Origin: Dermatophagoides farinae
Taxonomy: Eukaryota > Arthropoda > Arachnida > Sarcoptiformes > Pyroglyphidae
DNA length: 64,000 nucleotides
Reading direction: 5' to 3'
Assembly: GCF_024713945.1 (NCBI RefSeq)
Contig: NC_134681.1
Span: 4,069,501-4,133,500, forward strand
Both the position numbers and the translations under genes were made by a program. The notes beneath the pieces were generated by a model. The model had not been told where the DNA came from, did no database searches, and was given only the letters and a program-made list of their open reading frames with translations. Of this stretch, positions 1 to 14,384 are shown in pieces (the first letter of the stretch is position 1; the number at the start of each line of letters is the position of its first letter).

Positions 1-636
1 ACGACGACGACAACAACAACAACGCCAACGACGATTGTGTATCTTTCGTTTTCTCTCTCCCTCTCTCCATTTTTTTTCTTTTGATTGACATTTATACACC
101 GTTGAATAGTAAAAAAAAAATCCGTTTCAGCACAAAAACACACACACACAAAAAAACCATATCACCAGATAAATAATGAAAAAATAAAAAATAAAAATCC
201 ATCTCATGTGTGCATGTTTCTCTGCAATCACTTTTTTTCGATAATAATAATAAAAAACGAGACTCAAGTTGAATGAAAGAAAGAAAAATAAATCTAGCCA
301 ACAGGCATCTTAATAACCGATTGTTATTGATGTGATACTCATTTTTTTTTTTGCTGCTAAACCGGAAAATTATCACCAAAATCATTATTTGTGATTGTGA
401 TCTTGTTGTTTTTTTTTTCATTGTTTGTTTTGCATTGAAATTAATTAACTATACTAGTCAATCATCAATTATTGATTATTATTGATCATTTGTTTTTTTT
501 CTGTCTTTTTTTTTTGTTCATTTATTTGTTTATTATTATTATTGTTGTTGTTGTTGTTATTGTTGTTCTGAAACCGACTGAATCAAAAAAAAAAAAAAAA
601 AAAAAAAAAAAACAAACAAAAACCAAACAAACGAAA
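1..636. other. 5' flank of the MK2-like kinase gene
   Basis: No gene is visible. The stretch holds CA and GA simple repeats, ATT/GTT trinucleotide runs near 530-565 and a long A run at about 586-612 immediately before the kinase start codon. Part of it is probably promoter and 5' leader, but I see no convincing TATA box or upstream exon. Short open frames here are low-complexity translations only. Confidence 0.5.
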
Positions 637-2254
<1,618 letters not shown>

Positions 2255-2454
2255 CAATACCATACACACACACACAGAAAAAAACACAGCCATTTAAAAT
2301 CATGAATTGAATTGAATCGACACAAATTTAAATTTGTTTAACAACAAAAAAATTAGTCAAATGTTTTTTTTCTCTCTTTTTTGGTTTAGCTATATAATTC
2401 AGTGTTCATTACAAGAAACAAAAAATTATCATTAAAACTTTAATCATAAAATTA

Positions 2455-2460
2455 AATAAA
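2455..2460 (+). promoter_or_regulatory. Candidate polyadenylation signal of the MK2-like gene
   Basis: AATAAA about 200 bp after the kinase stop codon, in an AT-rich 3' flank. It is plausible by position only; the downstream sequence has no strong GT-rich element. Confidence 0.4.
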
Positions 2461-2531
2461 TAGTCATCATCATCATTATCATCATTATCCTTAAAAAAAA
2501 TGAAATTAAAAATTCATTAATTAATTAATTA

Positions 2532-2661
2532 ACTTGTATTCTACATTCTTATTATTATTATGTTTTGGGATTGAAAATTTTTTAACCGAAAAAAAGTGAA
2601 AAAAATGAAAATAAAATTTATAATTTTGATTGTTCACCAATAGATGGCTGTCTCGGAGTTG
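2532..2661. repeat. Dispersed repeat, copy 1 (pair with 3575-3694)
   Basis: About 130 bp that recurs nearly identically at 3575-3694. The two copies share ACTTGTATTC, TTATGTTTTGGGATTG, AAAATAAAATTT and the end CCAATAGATGGCTGTCTCGG, and differ by small indels in A runs. I see no terminal inverted repeats or coding sequence, so this looks like a small non-autonomous element or a duplicated 3' flank. Confidence 0.8.
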
Positions 2662-3006
2662 AGAAAGATTTCCATATCCCAATTTTTGCATACTACATCA
2701 TTTGTGGATGAACGTTACATTTTTTTTTTTTTGTAAATGCACGCTACATTTATGGTGATCCGTTACTTTGATGTGTGTGTGTGCAAAAAGATGTACAGAT
2801 ACTTTCGAATATCAAAAAAAAAGTTCTATTCTCGAAATCAAAGCACATGGTCCACACACGCTTTATATATTGTGATGATTTTCGATTTTCGATTCATTCT
2901 TTTCCACGTGGTCGTCGTGTCAACATCTCTAAGTCATTTGAATTTTTGAATTTTTTAAATTGTTTTTTTTATATTCAAAATTTGTGTTGATCAATCAACA
3001 AAAATC

Positions 3007-3103
3007 AATACGACATGATGAACATATAATCAAATTTGAGAAAACAAGACAACTCAAATACGACATGATAATCATATAATCAAATTTGAGAAAACAAGAC
3101 AAC
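3007..3103. repeat. 50 bp tandem duplication
   Basis: Two head-to-tail copies of a 50 bp unit containing TACGACATGAT and CATATAATCAAATTTGAG, differing at only two or three positions. This is a local duplication with no visible coding content. Confidence 0.85.
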
Positions 3104-3113
3104 GTAAGGATGA

Positions 3114-3368
3114 TTGTATTTAATAATATGTATTATATTAATTAATTGGTTTAATAATGATCAGCAGATTGATACTAGGTCATTGAGAACAATAATCGAA
3201 TCTCTAAAAAAATTTACGGAACAATCGATGATAATTTGGGCAATGATAAAATTAGAAATTTGTTCAATTTCAACAAGATTGATAAAGAATTATCATGGCA
3301 GCCATATTGAGCACCTTGATCGATGTAAACCATTGTTCAATAGAAGAATATCCTGAATATTTTAAGCC
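3114..3368 (+). pseudogene. Possible gene relic, family not recognised
   Basis: Base use here is less repetitive than in the flanks and looks codon-like in more than one frame. One frame reads an 80-residue open stretch to 3356. Another frame carries a short peptide ending in EEYPEYFKPEII just before a stop near 3389. No single frame holds the whole stretch and no start or splice pattern is convincing, so a decayed exon or fragment is the best guess. I do not recognise the family, and chance is possible. Confidence 0.2.
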
Positions 3369-3574
3369 GGAAATTATCTGATAAGCTAAATAATAATAAT
3401 AATAAATATATAAATTTATTTCAAAGATTAATCGTCAAAATTGACAAATTTTTTTTCCACACGTTCACCATATGAATACATAAAAACAAAATAAAATTAT
3501 ATATTTCTTTTACACAACTTTGTAAACGCTGTAATTATGTAATTTTTGATTCCCGGTACATATAATTGATGATG

Positions 3575-3694
3575 ACTTGTATTCAACATTCTTATTATCA
3601 TTATGTTTTGGGATTGAAAATTTTAATTGAAAAAAAAATGAAAATAAAATTTGTAATTTTGATTGTTCACCAATAGATGGCTGTCTCGGAGTTG
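3575..3694. repeat. Dispersed repeat, copy 2 (pair with 2532-2661)
   Basis: Second copy of the roughly 120-130 bp element, in the same orientation, ending in the same CCAATAGATGGCTGTCTCGG. The flanking sequences of the two copies differ, so the duplication does not extend beyond the element. Confidence 0.8.
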
Positions 3695-5478
3695 GTATTG
3701 TGTATGTGTGTGTGTGTGTGGTTTTTTTTTCATTCGGATCGCACACTTGTAGAGCTCAATTTTTTGTTTCCATTTTTAAGTGTGTATATATATCATCTAT
3801 GTGATTAAGTTTGAATTATTTCCTTCACTTTTTTGTTCCATTTTGGTTCCATTTGAAACATACATACACGTGGCTATACATCATACACATACACACACAC
3901 TTCTAACACGTGTTCAATTAATATGATAACATGTTTGAACAAAACAAAAACACACACACACACAAATTAATGCAACCACATCAAATCAAATCCAATCGAT
4001 AGGTAAGTTGTATCCATGATTTTTAGTTGTCATTGTTATCATTTTTTTTATGGTTAATTTCAATTTGAAATTAATCATGTCGATAATAATTGTAAATTTT
4101 TTGTATTTAATTTGACAATTATTATAATCAATAAATGAATCAAATCATTTTGGATGTGAAACTTTTTATTTTAACCATAAGATAATATAATACACCCACC
4201 ACTACCATCAATCAAGGTAGGCCATATGGTTACTGTGGTGTGTCTGGTATTTCTGTGTGTGTCTGTGTTTTGCTTCGTTTGATCTTCTCAAGATTGATGT
4301 GGTATGATTGTTGGTGGCTACAACGACGATTACGATACTACCTCATTTCAAGCAAAAGCAAAGCACTTGCCATCAACGAAGTGAAAATCAAAAAAAAAAA
4401 GACACCTTTCTCTCTCTCTCTCTTTCGGTAGTTTGACGAAAGAAACTCACTTTGCTCGCTATACACACATATGTATGTTTTTTTTTCGTTGAGTGATTGA
4501 AACAAAACAACAAAAAAAAAAACTAGCCAAACGAGCCACGATTTTAGTTTGGATTGATTTCCAATCGTTTTTGTTTTTTTTTCGTGGATGTCGTGGTTTG
4601 ATCATCATTGTATAGTTGATGATTATCTTCTCGTAGTATAGTAGTATGAATGTGGGAATTGAATTAGATTGACGTCGTCATCGAATTCATTTGTATATAT
4701 ATATAAATTATTATTCAACATCATAAAAAAATCAATTTTGCATCGATTAATTAATCAATCAATCTGTTTTTAATTTCCATTTTTTTTATGCATTTCAAAA
4801 TGTAAGTTTTAAACACACTGGTTCCATATTTATATTTTTATTTTGATTTAAAGAACTATAATAATAAACTACCTTTATTATCATTATTTGTTTACCTTGA
4901 ATTATGGCCTGTTTTTTTTTCGTTGTTGTTGTTGTTGTTCTCGTTTTTTTCCCTATGATAATCACTAATGGTGATGATTAATTATCAATCGTCATCAATA
5001 TTTTTTTTTGTTGTTGTTGTTATTGTTGTTGTTATTGTTTTCTTTTTCGAATCCATTTCTATTGATAATGATAATGTGTACAATATCACACACACACACA
5101 CATCGTCATCGGTTATTGAAATTTATTTTGGCAACACACACACGCTACAACTACCACCACCACCAAAACCAAAACCACCGCTATCAGAATAATCGTTTGA
5201 ATGGATTCTATTTTTAATATTAGTTTTTTTTTCCTTTTTGACTTTATTATTATTTTTGGCTCAATTTTTCATTATTATTATTATTCTTCATATGAATTCT
5301 TCTTAACCAAATTCGTATATGGTAGGTGTGGTTGTTGTTGTTGTTGTTGAATGGGTAAATGATTGACACATACAACATTGATGATGATGATTACAACAGT
5401 TGAAATTTTTTTTTTTTAATTTTGTTTTTGATGATTCTAATAGTTTTTTTCCATTTACAGATCATCATCATATATATA
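3695..5478. other. 5' flank and probable 5' UTR intron of the DLG5-like gene
   Basis: There is no protein gene here. Microsatellites (GT, CA, CT, GTT, TATA) dominate. A good 3' splice site, a pyrimidine-rich tract ending TTTACAG at 5460, precedes the DLG5-like coding exon, so an upstream non-coding exon is likely, but I could not place its donor. Confidence 0.5.
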
Positions 5479-5490
5479 ATGGACCTGTGA
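5479..5490 (+). promoter_or_regulatory. Short upstream ORF in the DLG5-like leader
   Basis: ATG GAC CTG TGA lies 28 bp before the main start codon, in a different reading frame, on the same exon after the acceptor at 5460. A minimal uORF like this could reduce initiation downstream. This is inference from position. Confidence 0.4.
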
Positions 5491-5518
5491 TTCAAAATGA
5501 TAATGAAAATTTAAAATT

Positions 5519-8500
5519 ATGTCTACATCATTAACCGAATCATCGACATCATCGTCGACATCAATAACGGCTCCAACTTCATCATCATCGTCATCATCAT
5601 CATCATCATCAAATAGTTCTGCTGAGAATTTAATATTCAATGATGAAATTGTTGCTATCGATGGTAATGATATAAACATTGTAAATATCGATTCATCATC
5701 ATCATCATCATCATCGACAATGATGATGATGGTGGACAATAATAAAGAATCAAAAATCAATGATGATGATAATGAGAATAGATCATCATCTAATACAATA
5801 ATTAATAAATCAATTATGATTCCATTATCATCATCAACAACAACAACAACGGCAACATCATCGCCTATAATATCAACGACTACAATAGTAACGTCGTTGT
5901 CATCAATTCCAGTTTCATCAAATACAATATCAACAACAATGTCAAATATTGAATATCCATTATATCAACAACAACAACAACAACAGAAACAACTTTCACC
6001 CCATTCTCATTCAATCCAAGAAGAATTGGATGAAACTAATAATGAACACTATACGAATCATTCCAAAAATTCAATTATAAATGTTTTATCTTCAAATTTA
6101 ATCAATAATAATGAACAATTGTTATGGCAATCACAACAGCAACAACAACAATCAAAATCATCGTCTATACCATTATTACGATCAATGTCTTCTAATAATA
6201 ATAATAATAACGATGTTTTAATGACCAATCGTTCACCGATTACAGCATCATTATTTTCACAACAATCAAATAATCATAATCGACAACAAATGATCAATTT
6301 GTCAATGGCATCAACAACTCAGCCATCATCATCATCATCATCATCAAATTTCATTATTGATGATTGTGATTATAGTGGCAGTAGTAATATTCTAACATCA
6401 AATCCATATCATTTAATGAATAATCCAAATGAAAATGGTAATAATGGTACATCTGGAGCAGCAACAGCAGTTATTGCTATTCAACAACAACAGCATAATA
6501 ATAATGCACAATCATCATCATCGGCATTGTTGAATCGTTTATCGGCCATTACATCGCCACCATCATCAGCTGCAATGCCAAATACATCAAATTCATATGG
6601 TAATCTTTATAGATCATGTGGTAAATCGACCACTTCCACATCATCATCATTATCATCATATGTTGAACCACGTAATGAATATGAATCATTAATTAAACGG
6701 TAAATATTACTATGATTGATTATGAAGAAAAACATAATTGGAATTTTTTTTTTCTTACATTAGATATGCCGAATTGGATAGTTTTCATGTTGAAGTTGTA
6801 ACTAAATTATCAATGACCGAAGCTGAAAATCGTCAACATCGTAAACGTAATAATGAAATTCTTCAACAATTGAATCAAGCAATGAATGCTCGTGAAACGA
6901 TGCAAGATGAATTACATTCATTAACAGCAAAATATGAGAAAGCACTGCGTGATATACAGGAACTAAATGATCAGCTAACAAAGGTGAAAAAACAACGCGA
7001 TGAAGCAAATAAAGAATGCCATAATGCAATGAATGGACGTAATAAAGCTAATCGTGAACGGCAACAAATGTATGAAGAACGTAATATTGCTATTCGTGAA
7101 TATAATCTTATAATGTCTGAACGGGATTCTGTTCATAAAGAAATTGAAAAATTACAAGAAGATCTACAGGATATACAAAAACGTAATGAAACAATTGATA
7201 AAGAATACAAAATTACGATGGAAGAAATGGAAACACTAAGACGTGAATTGGCATCCGCTTTACTTGATCGTGATCGAGCATTGAAAACATTTTCTGATTT
7301 ACGTGAAAAATATGGTGAATCATCAATGACATCACATCATTCACAGACTTCATTTAATCTTTATTCACTATTGCCATTTGCACAACAAGATTCACAGCAA
7401 TCGCTACAACAGCAACAAGATTTCACTGTCGATGGTATCCATACATCGCCAATAATTATCAATAACAATAACAATTTAAGCAGTAGTAGTAATAGTAGTC
7501 TAATTGGTAATATTGTTCAAATGAATCTTCGACAACAATCACCAACAATGGCAACAATTAAGAACTTATCATTGATGACTAATGTAAATAAAACAACAGC
7601 AGCAAATCCACCACAGCAACAACAAATTATCAATAATCAACAGCCAATGATGACGATGACAACATCATCTAGTACATCATCAGTATCAACATTTGGAACA
7701 TCTCAACAGCAGCAACAGCAGAATCATCATCAGCCATTAATTCATTCAACACCAAAAACAACATCAATAATTGATAATAATAATTCATCGAATAATTCAT
7801 TAGCATCACCAGTGGTAAATCTAGTCAATACTACTACTGTTGGTGGTATTTCTGAAACGGAATCACTTCGTGAACAGGTCAAAACATTGCAGCTAGAATT
7901 ACAACGTGCCTTACAAGAGATTGATTCATGGAAAACAAGACGTGATTGTGCCATAAATGAACGCGATAAAATCGTATTGGAACGTGAAAGTGTACGTGCA
8001 CTTTGTGATAAATTACGTCGTGAACGTGATCGTAAAATTAGTGATCTAGCCGATGCTTTACGTGAATTATATGAAAGTAGACGACAAAAAAATGAAACAA
8101 CTAAAGAAGTGGAATTATTAAAAGAAAAATTTGATTCAGCAATGAAAGCAAATAAAACGGCAATTAATCAATTGAATTTAAATGAAAAACAACAACAGAA
8201 GCAACCACAACAATCACAGCAACAGACAAATAAACCTAGCATCACTTGTACTAGTCAAGATTCCGCTATCGATGTTGATGATGCTCAGGCTGCTATTGCT
8301 CAAGCTGCTATGAATCAACAACAACAACAACAACAACCACCTCATCATCATCGTTATCTGAATAACAATCGTCCACGAACAATAGTTCAGCAGCAGCAAT
8401 CAAATAATAAATGTTCAATGCAGACAGTATCATTGCCAATTTTAATGAATAATAATAATAATGATTATTTAAATCAATCAATAGATACAGATTCTACAAT

Positions 8501-10471
8501 TGCAATTCGTCGTATGTTTGGTTTTGCTGGCGATCTAGTATTAATTGTTAATCATTTAACCCATCATAATAAACAACAATCGATTTCAGAGCATAAAAAT
8601 AACAATAATGTATTGAATCATAATGATCGTATTGTATCGATAAATGGCACATCATTGAATAAAATATTGTCCGGCCATCTATTTCAATTTATGTGCAAAT
8701 CTGCAAAATCATTGGATTCAGATTCGAATACGATTAAAGTTCAATTATATCGTTGTCAATCGATCATGTCATCACCTGGTTCATTATTACAAAATCAACA
8801 ACAACAACAACAACAATTGCATCCAACGACTGAATTGGATAAACAACATAATTATATAGCGAAAGTAAATGAATATACAAAACCTACAAATTTATTACAA
8901 CAAGCAGAACCAGAGAAACAATCATCATTAGCCATAATTGATTCTGTGGATGATGAATCTGAAATTGATGATGAACCACGTGCAACCGTTGATGAAGATA
9001 ATGATGCTGATGAAGATGAACCAAATAGTGATGTTGAAAATGAATCTGAAGTAAAAACTATTGCTAGATTAGATCAAATGTTGGAACAATATCAGATTGA
9101 AGATTCTACTTCTTCATATTATGGAATGATTGGTGTTGGTGGAAATAATGATGGATTAACTACTACTGTCACTGGTGCTCCATCGTCATTTATGAATGAT
9201 AATCATAACAATGTCCAATGTATATCATCACAACAGAAACAACAACATTCACCAACAACAACACTCCAGCATCCATCATCAAACACAATTACAGGCATTA
9301 TACGTCGTTCAAGTCGATCTAATAAAAAATCCATTAAACAAAGAAATTCAACATTAACAGCATGTGCACAATTAACAGGTGCAGCTAAAGAATTAACTGC
9401 TGCCATAAAAAATCAATTAACTGATTCGAATAATTCTGGCACCGGTGATACATGGCCACGTTATAGACCACATCAATTTCTATCATCAATGTTGCCATCA
9501 TTTTATAAGAATCATGGATTAAATGAATCGCAAAAAAATTCATCATCAGCCACATCCAAACAACAGCCACAAACAAATAAAACAGAAATGATGATTGGAA
9601 ATATGAAACATTTACGTACACCATTAGCCAATATGGATAATATTAATAGCTATGCAACGACAATAAATCGTCGTAAACATCAAAGAAAATCATTGGGTAT
9701 TTTTCTCGATATATTTCCTACAGCTGATTTGATGATGAAATCAAAATCACATTCACAATCAGAACAACAACAACAACAATCTAATAAAAATATGGATCAA
9801 TCCACTATTGTATCATCATCGGCAACACCACCAGCAACAACAACAACATCGATCCAACAACAATCGGTAGTTATCAATGCTGCATCACAATTATCAGCTG
9901 TTACATTACGACAATCACCACGTCATCGTGAACATTCACAATCTATGATAAATTATGAAAATCCATATGGTACAACGACAACAAATTCTGGCAATCAACG
10001 ATCAACCATTTTGCCGACAACGATGAATCCATTGAAAACACGATCATCACAGATAAATTATGATCATATAGCAGCATTGATCAATTATGGACAACAGCAA
10101 ACACAACAACAACATTATCATCGTTCATTACCATCGCAGCAACATGTTTTATTTCAACAACAACAACAACAACAACAGCCTCAATCACAACAGCAATATA
10201 TTTATTTAGAACAACAACCAACAACTGTTTCTTCTGCTTCCGCTACTGCTACATCAAAATTGACATCTTCATCAACATTACAACGAAGTTTAACATACAA
10301 TAGGTACAGGTTATTTGTTTATTTTAACCGAAAAAAAAAATTTCACTAATTTTGTTTTTAACACTTTATTTCAGCTTAAAAACTATGAATAATGAACAAA
10401 TTAGATATCTAATTGATCCACCTGCTAATAATAACGATACGAATAATTATTATTATCATATGAATGATAAT

Positions 10472-10503
<32 letters not shown>

Positions 10504-13157
10504 TAATCATTCCTCATCATCAACAGCGACAACAACAAATGGTGGTTATTTAAAACAAATTCATCAACGTTCACCATATTCAATGTATTCATCAACAATT
10601 TATGGTACTAATAATAAAACAATCGATAGTTCATCATCTGGTATTGTTGTTGTTGGTAAAGATTTGTTGTTGAAAAATAAAAATATAGCACAACAACAAC
10701 AACAACAAGCACAAACAAATGATTTATATGGATCCCATTATTCAACCAATCCACCACCACCACCACCACCAGCATCATCATCGTCATCATCAGCAGCAGC
10801 AGTATCATCATCATTAGTTGATTATTCTGTTGTATCAGCACAAGATGAAAAACTTTTAAAACATTATGAAATGCGTCAACAACAACAACAACAGCAACAT
10901 CATCACAATCATAATTATCAACAACAACCGACAACAGCTGGAACTATTACATCAACATCATCAAATACGAATCGTTCAAATTCATTATTTATGACCGGAT
11001 ATTTACCTAGTAATCATAATCATAGAATCAATACTACAGATCTATATGATATATATGGTCAAATTAGTTTTCGTCCAACAATTGCAATAACAACAACAAA
11101 TACGACAACAGCAGCAGCAGCTGCGGCAACGGCGACAGCTACAAAATTGACAACCGACAATCTATATGCTACACTTATTGGTGGTGGTGGTGTTAACAAT
11201 AACAACAACAATATTGATGTTGCTAATAATAATTTGCTAATTCGTAATTCGATGCCAATTACAGCTTCTACTAATAATAGTAATAATTATTATAATAATT
11301 TACAATCAGCATTAACAAATATTGGTATTCCACATTTACAACAATCACAACATCTTCATTATGCTGGTGGATCCATCTCAGGTGTTCAACGAACACAGCC
11401 ATCAATAATATCGATGAATAATAATAGTTCATCAGGATCATCATCATCGACAACAAATAAATCACAAATAATACTGCCACAGCAAAAACATATGAGACAT
11501 TCAATGAATCTATCATCGACAACTATTAAATCGGCTGTATTACCGACAATAGATTCAATTATGTTGCCATCGGCATCATCAAATAATAACAATAATGATA
11601 ATGGTAATATTAATAAGAATAATGATCATGAAAATATGATGATGATGATGATGAATTGGGATAATGAATTAGCATCATGTTCATCATCATCTATAACAAG
11701 TTCAAAACCAGGTATTTGTAGTAAATCTGGTCAAATTTCCAATAATAGCCGTCCATATAAAGAGAGGTAAGTTTATATATTTATTATTTAAAACAAAATA
11801 ATTGATTTATATCATTATTTTTAGCTCAAATTTTTCCACCATTTTTGATTCCAATGCCCTTTCATCGCGTGCAAGTATATCAAGTACACATAGTGCATCT
11901 GCTTCCATTTCTGCTGCGGCTGCTTCTGCTGCAGCCGCTTCTGCTACCGGTCATCATCAATATTCATTATCGGAAAATATTTATGGATCTACTATCGCTA
12001 ATAATAATGCTAAAACTACATCATCACAAGCTTCACATCCAATTATTGGTGGTGTTCAACAACAACAACAATATTATGATGATAATCAACATTACACATC
12101 ATTTGTATCGACAATTTCACGTTCACAAAGATTACGTATACCATCATCATCATCATCATCATCAACTTCAAATTCGATTTCAATACCACCGATAACAAAA
12201 ACAAATAATAATCAAAAAAATGTTTTCGGTATAACGACAACACCAACAACATTTAATGGACCAATAATGATGGTTAATAGCAATAATACACCACAAATTG
12301 TTAATCCTAATCATCATCATCATCATCCACTTGGATTAATTGGTGATCGTAATTCATATGTATCAAACACTGGTAGTAATGGACCACAGATTGAAGTAAA
12401 ATGGATCAAATGTTCAAAAGATGGTTCACCTGGTTCACCAATATTGGATCCAACTAAAGCACAACCGGATGATTATCGTCTGATCACTATTGATCGTAGT
12501 TCGGCTACATTAGGCATACGTATATTGCGAACATTGAATGATCAAAAAGGTGTTTTCGTTGAAGCCGTAACCGATGGTAGTTTGGCTGCGCAAGCCGGTA
12601 TTCGTGTCGGTGATCAAATTATCGATATATGTGGACTGAATATGCGTACAGCTGATTTTAAAAATGCAGCCAAAGTATTGAATCAATGTCGTGATCCAAT
12701 AACAATGTTGGTGCAGAAAAATTTGGATAAATTTCGTGAAACACAAAGTAAACAATTTCAATTTCAAACAACAACACCAACAACTACAACGACATCAGCA
12801 ACTATAACGAATTTGAATCAAAATGATAACGGTATTGAAAAAGAATCAAATAGTGGTAGTAGTGGAAATAATAATATTGAAACAACAATATTATCAACTA
12901 CATCACCACCACCACCGTCCACATCTGCATCATCATTATCTATTAAACATCATCATAATCAATTATCAAAACGACGTTCTTGTTTTGAACAACCAGAATT
13001 GGCCGCAGCAATGGCTGCCGATCATAATGCTGGCCGTTTACGTGCACCAATCGTTGGACATGAATCTTCAGATCTAGAAAATAATGTCGTAGTCATTGTT
13101 GATGATGATGATGACGATGACGATGACGACGATAATGATCGTAATGAATTTAGTTAA
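5519..13157 (+). CDS. DLG5: DLG5-like coiled-coil/PDZ scaffold, without SH3-GK
   Basis: Exons placed at 5519-6699, 6764-10303, 10375-11766 and 11825-13157, with continuous frame; 2,481 residues. Residues 1-390 are Ser/Asn/Gln-rich. Coiled coils follow at about 394-580 (EAENRQHRKRNNEILQQLNQ) and 755-870 (RERDRKISDLADALRELYES), both very close to the DLG5 coiled coil. A PDZ domain lies near 967-1059, then a long poly-Q/N region with an acidic patch, then a second PDZ near 2250-2335 (ATLGIRIL...VGDQIIDICGLNMR) like the third or fourth PDZ of DLG5. The tail is Asp-rich and ends without the SH3 and guanylate-kinase modules that close DLG5 in other animals. In that family the protein acts at adherens junctions and in polarity and trafficking. 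An in-frame stop just upstream supports the ATG at 5519. Confidence 0.85.
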
Positions 13158-13300
13158 TTTTCTTTTTTTTTTATTTTCTCTCTTCGTTTGAATTTAATTC
13201 ATTCATCAATTGAAGCGATTGATTTTTTTTCAATTTTTTTTTCTTGAATTTGATTTAATTTTTTATTTTTAAATTGAAATTAAAATTTTTTTTTCTCATT

Positions 13301-14384
13301 TTAACCTGCAAAACTTTCAATTGTAGTTATAGCTGGTTTTCGTCGCCGTTTTTGTACCAATGGATTTTTATACGATTTATGATGCTGTTGTGGTTGTTGC
13401 CGTTGTCGTTGTTTCGATGGTTTTCGATAAAAATTTTGATTCTTTCCATTATTATTATAATGAATGATTGTATGACGATTTCGGTATCGATTTGTTTGTC
13501 GATTACGATTTTGATTTGTATGATGATTACGATTAACGATTTTACTACTACTACTACTACCATAACGATTTCGATGATGATGATGATGAAAACGATTCCT
13601 TGTGGTTGTTGAATGTTTGTTATTTGTTGTAAAAAAATTTTGATTACCATGACTTCTTAATGATATATTTTCATCTGATAAACCACCATTTCCCGGTCCC
13701 ATTGGTTGTTCATTTGGTGGACCGATTGGATAATAAATACCATCCGGATTTAATGACGATGGTGTCATTTCTCCACCTATTTGTGGTGGTTGTTGTTCAC
13801 CACCATTTTCACCTTCGGGCAGTGTTTCCGGTCCTTCTGGTGGTATTTCTAGTTCACCACCTTCAGATGGTGGTTGTTCATCACCACCGCCAGGTAGTTC
13901 TTCTTCACCTGGTTCTGGTTCTGGTTCTGGTTCTGGCTCTGGTTCTGGTTCTGGATCAGGTTCGAGTTCAGGCAATATAGTTGTAGCTGGTTGAACTGTA
14001 AAAATAAAAAAATCTCCCAGAGAATGATAAGTGTGAAATAATATGAAATGATCAATGAATGGTTAACATACCATAATTGGGCGGTATTAACAAAACAATG
14101 ATTTGCCGTTTAAAGAAAAAATTATCTTTATACATTGGAAAATCTGATTTATAAGGATGATTTTCATTTGCAATGAAAATTGTTGATTTATTCGTATCGA
14201 ATGTTGATGAACCATGATTATCATCGGCATTATTAAATGTATTTATATTCAAACGACGTTTACCGGATACGATTGAAATCATTGTAATAAACAGCCATAT
14301 TGATCGAATTAATGATGTTAATAATAATAATGATGGACAGTGTTGTTTTTGACCAAATCCATTTTTATGATAATTTAGATTCAT
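13301..14384 (-). CDS. Secreted or membrane protein with Pro/Glu repeat and basic Asn/Arg/His tail
   Basis: Two exons on the minus strand, 14072-14384 and 13301-13995, joined through a GT-AG intron with frame kept; 335 residues. The start chosen is the first ATG in frame (14384). The N-terminus has a hydrophobic segment at about residues 19-37 (LLLLTSLIRSIWLFITMISI) followed by SGKRR, so it is a signal peptide or signal anchor with a possible dibasic cut. The middle carries about nine Glu-Pro dipeptides in a row and then Gly/Pro/Glu-rich sequence; the C-terminal 110 residues are Arg/Asn/His-rich and strongly basic. There are no recognisable domains. It lies tail to tail with the DLG5-like gene, 143 bp away. 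I do not recognise the family; a structural or cuticle-type matrix role is only a guess from composition. Confidence 0.6.
13912..13966. repeat. GGTTCT minisatellite encoding the Glu-Pro repeat
   Basis: Tandem six-base units (GGTTCT with GGCTCT variants) on the plus strand, read on the minus strand as alternating Glu and Pro codons of the neighbouring gene. Being in multiples of six it can change length without breaking the frame. Confidence 0.85.

Larger units (their letters stand above)
2662..3574. other. Intergenic segment between the two repeat copies
   Basis: About 0.9 kb bracketed by the duplicated element. It holds a 50 bp tandem duplication (3007-3103) and a stretch at about 3150-3365 whose codon texture resembles coding sequence but is broken (listed separately). 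It ends in an AATAAATATATAAA-type run near 3400 that could be an old polyadenylation region. Confidence 0.5.

Noticed and set aside
5455-5760. Minus-strand open frame rich in Asp opposite the DLG5-like exon
   Set aside because: It is the complement of Ser codon (TCA) runs in the real exon; similar Val, Leu, Met and Ile-rich shadows occur opposite the other low-complexity exons.
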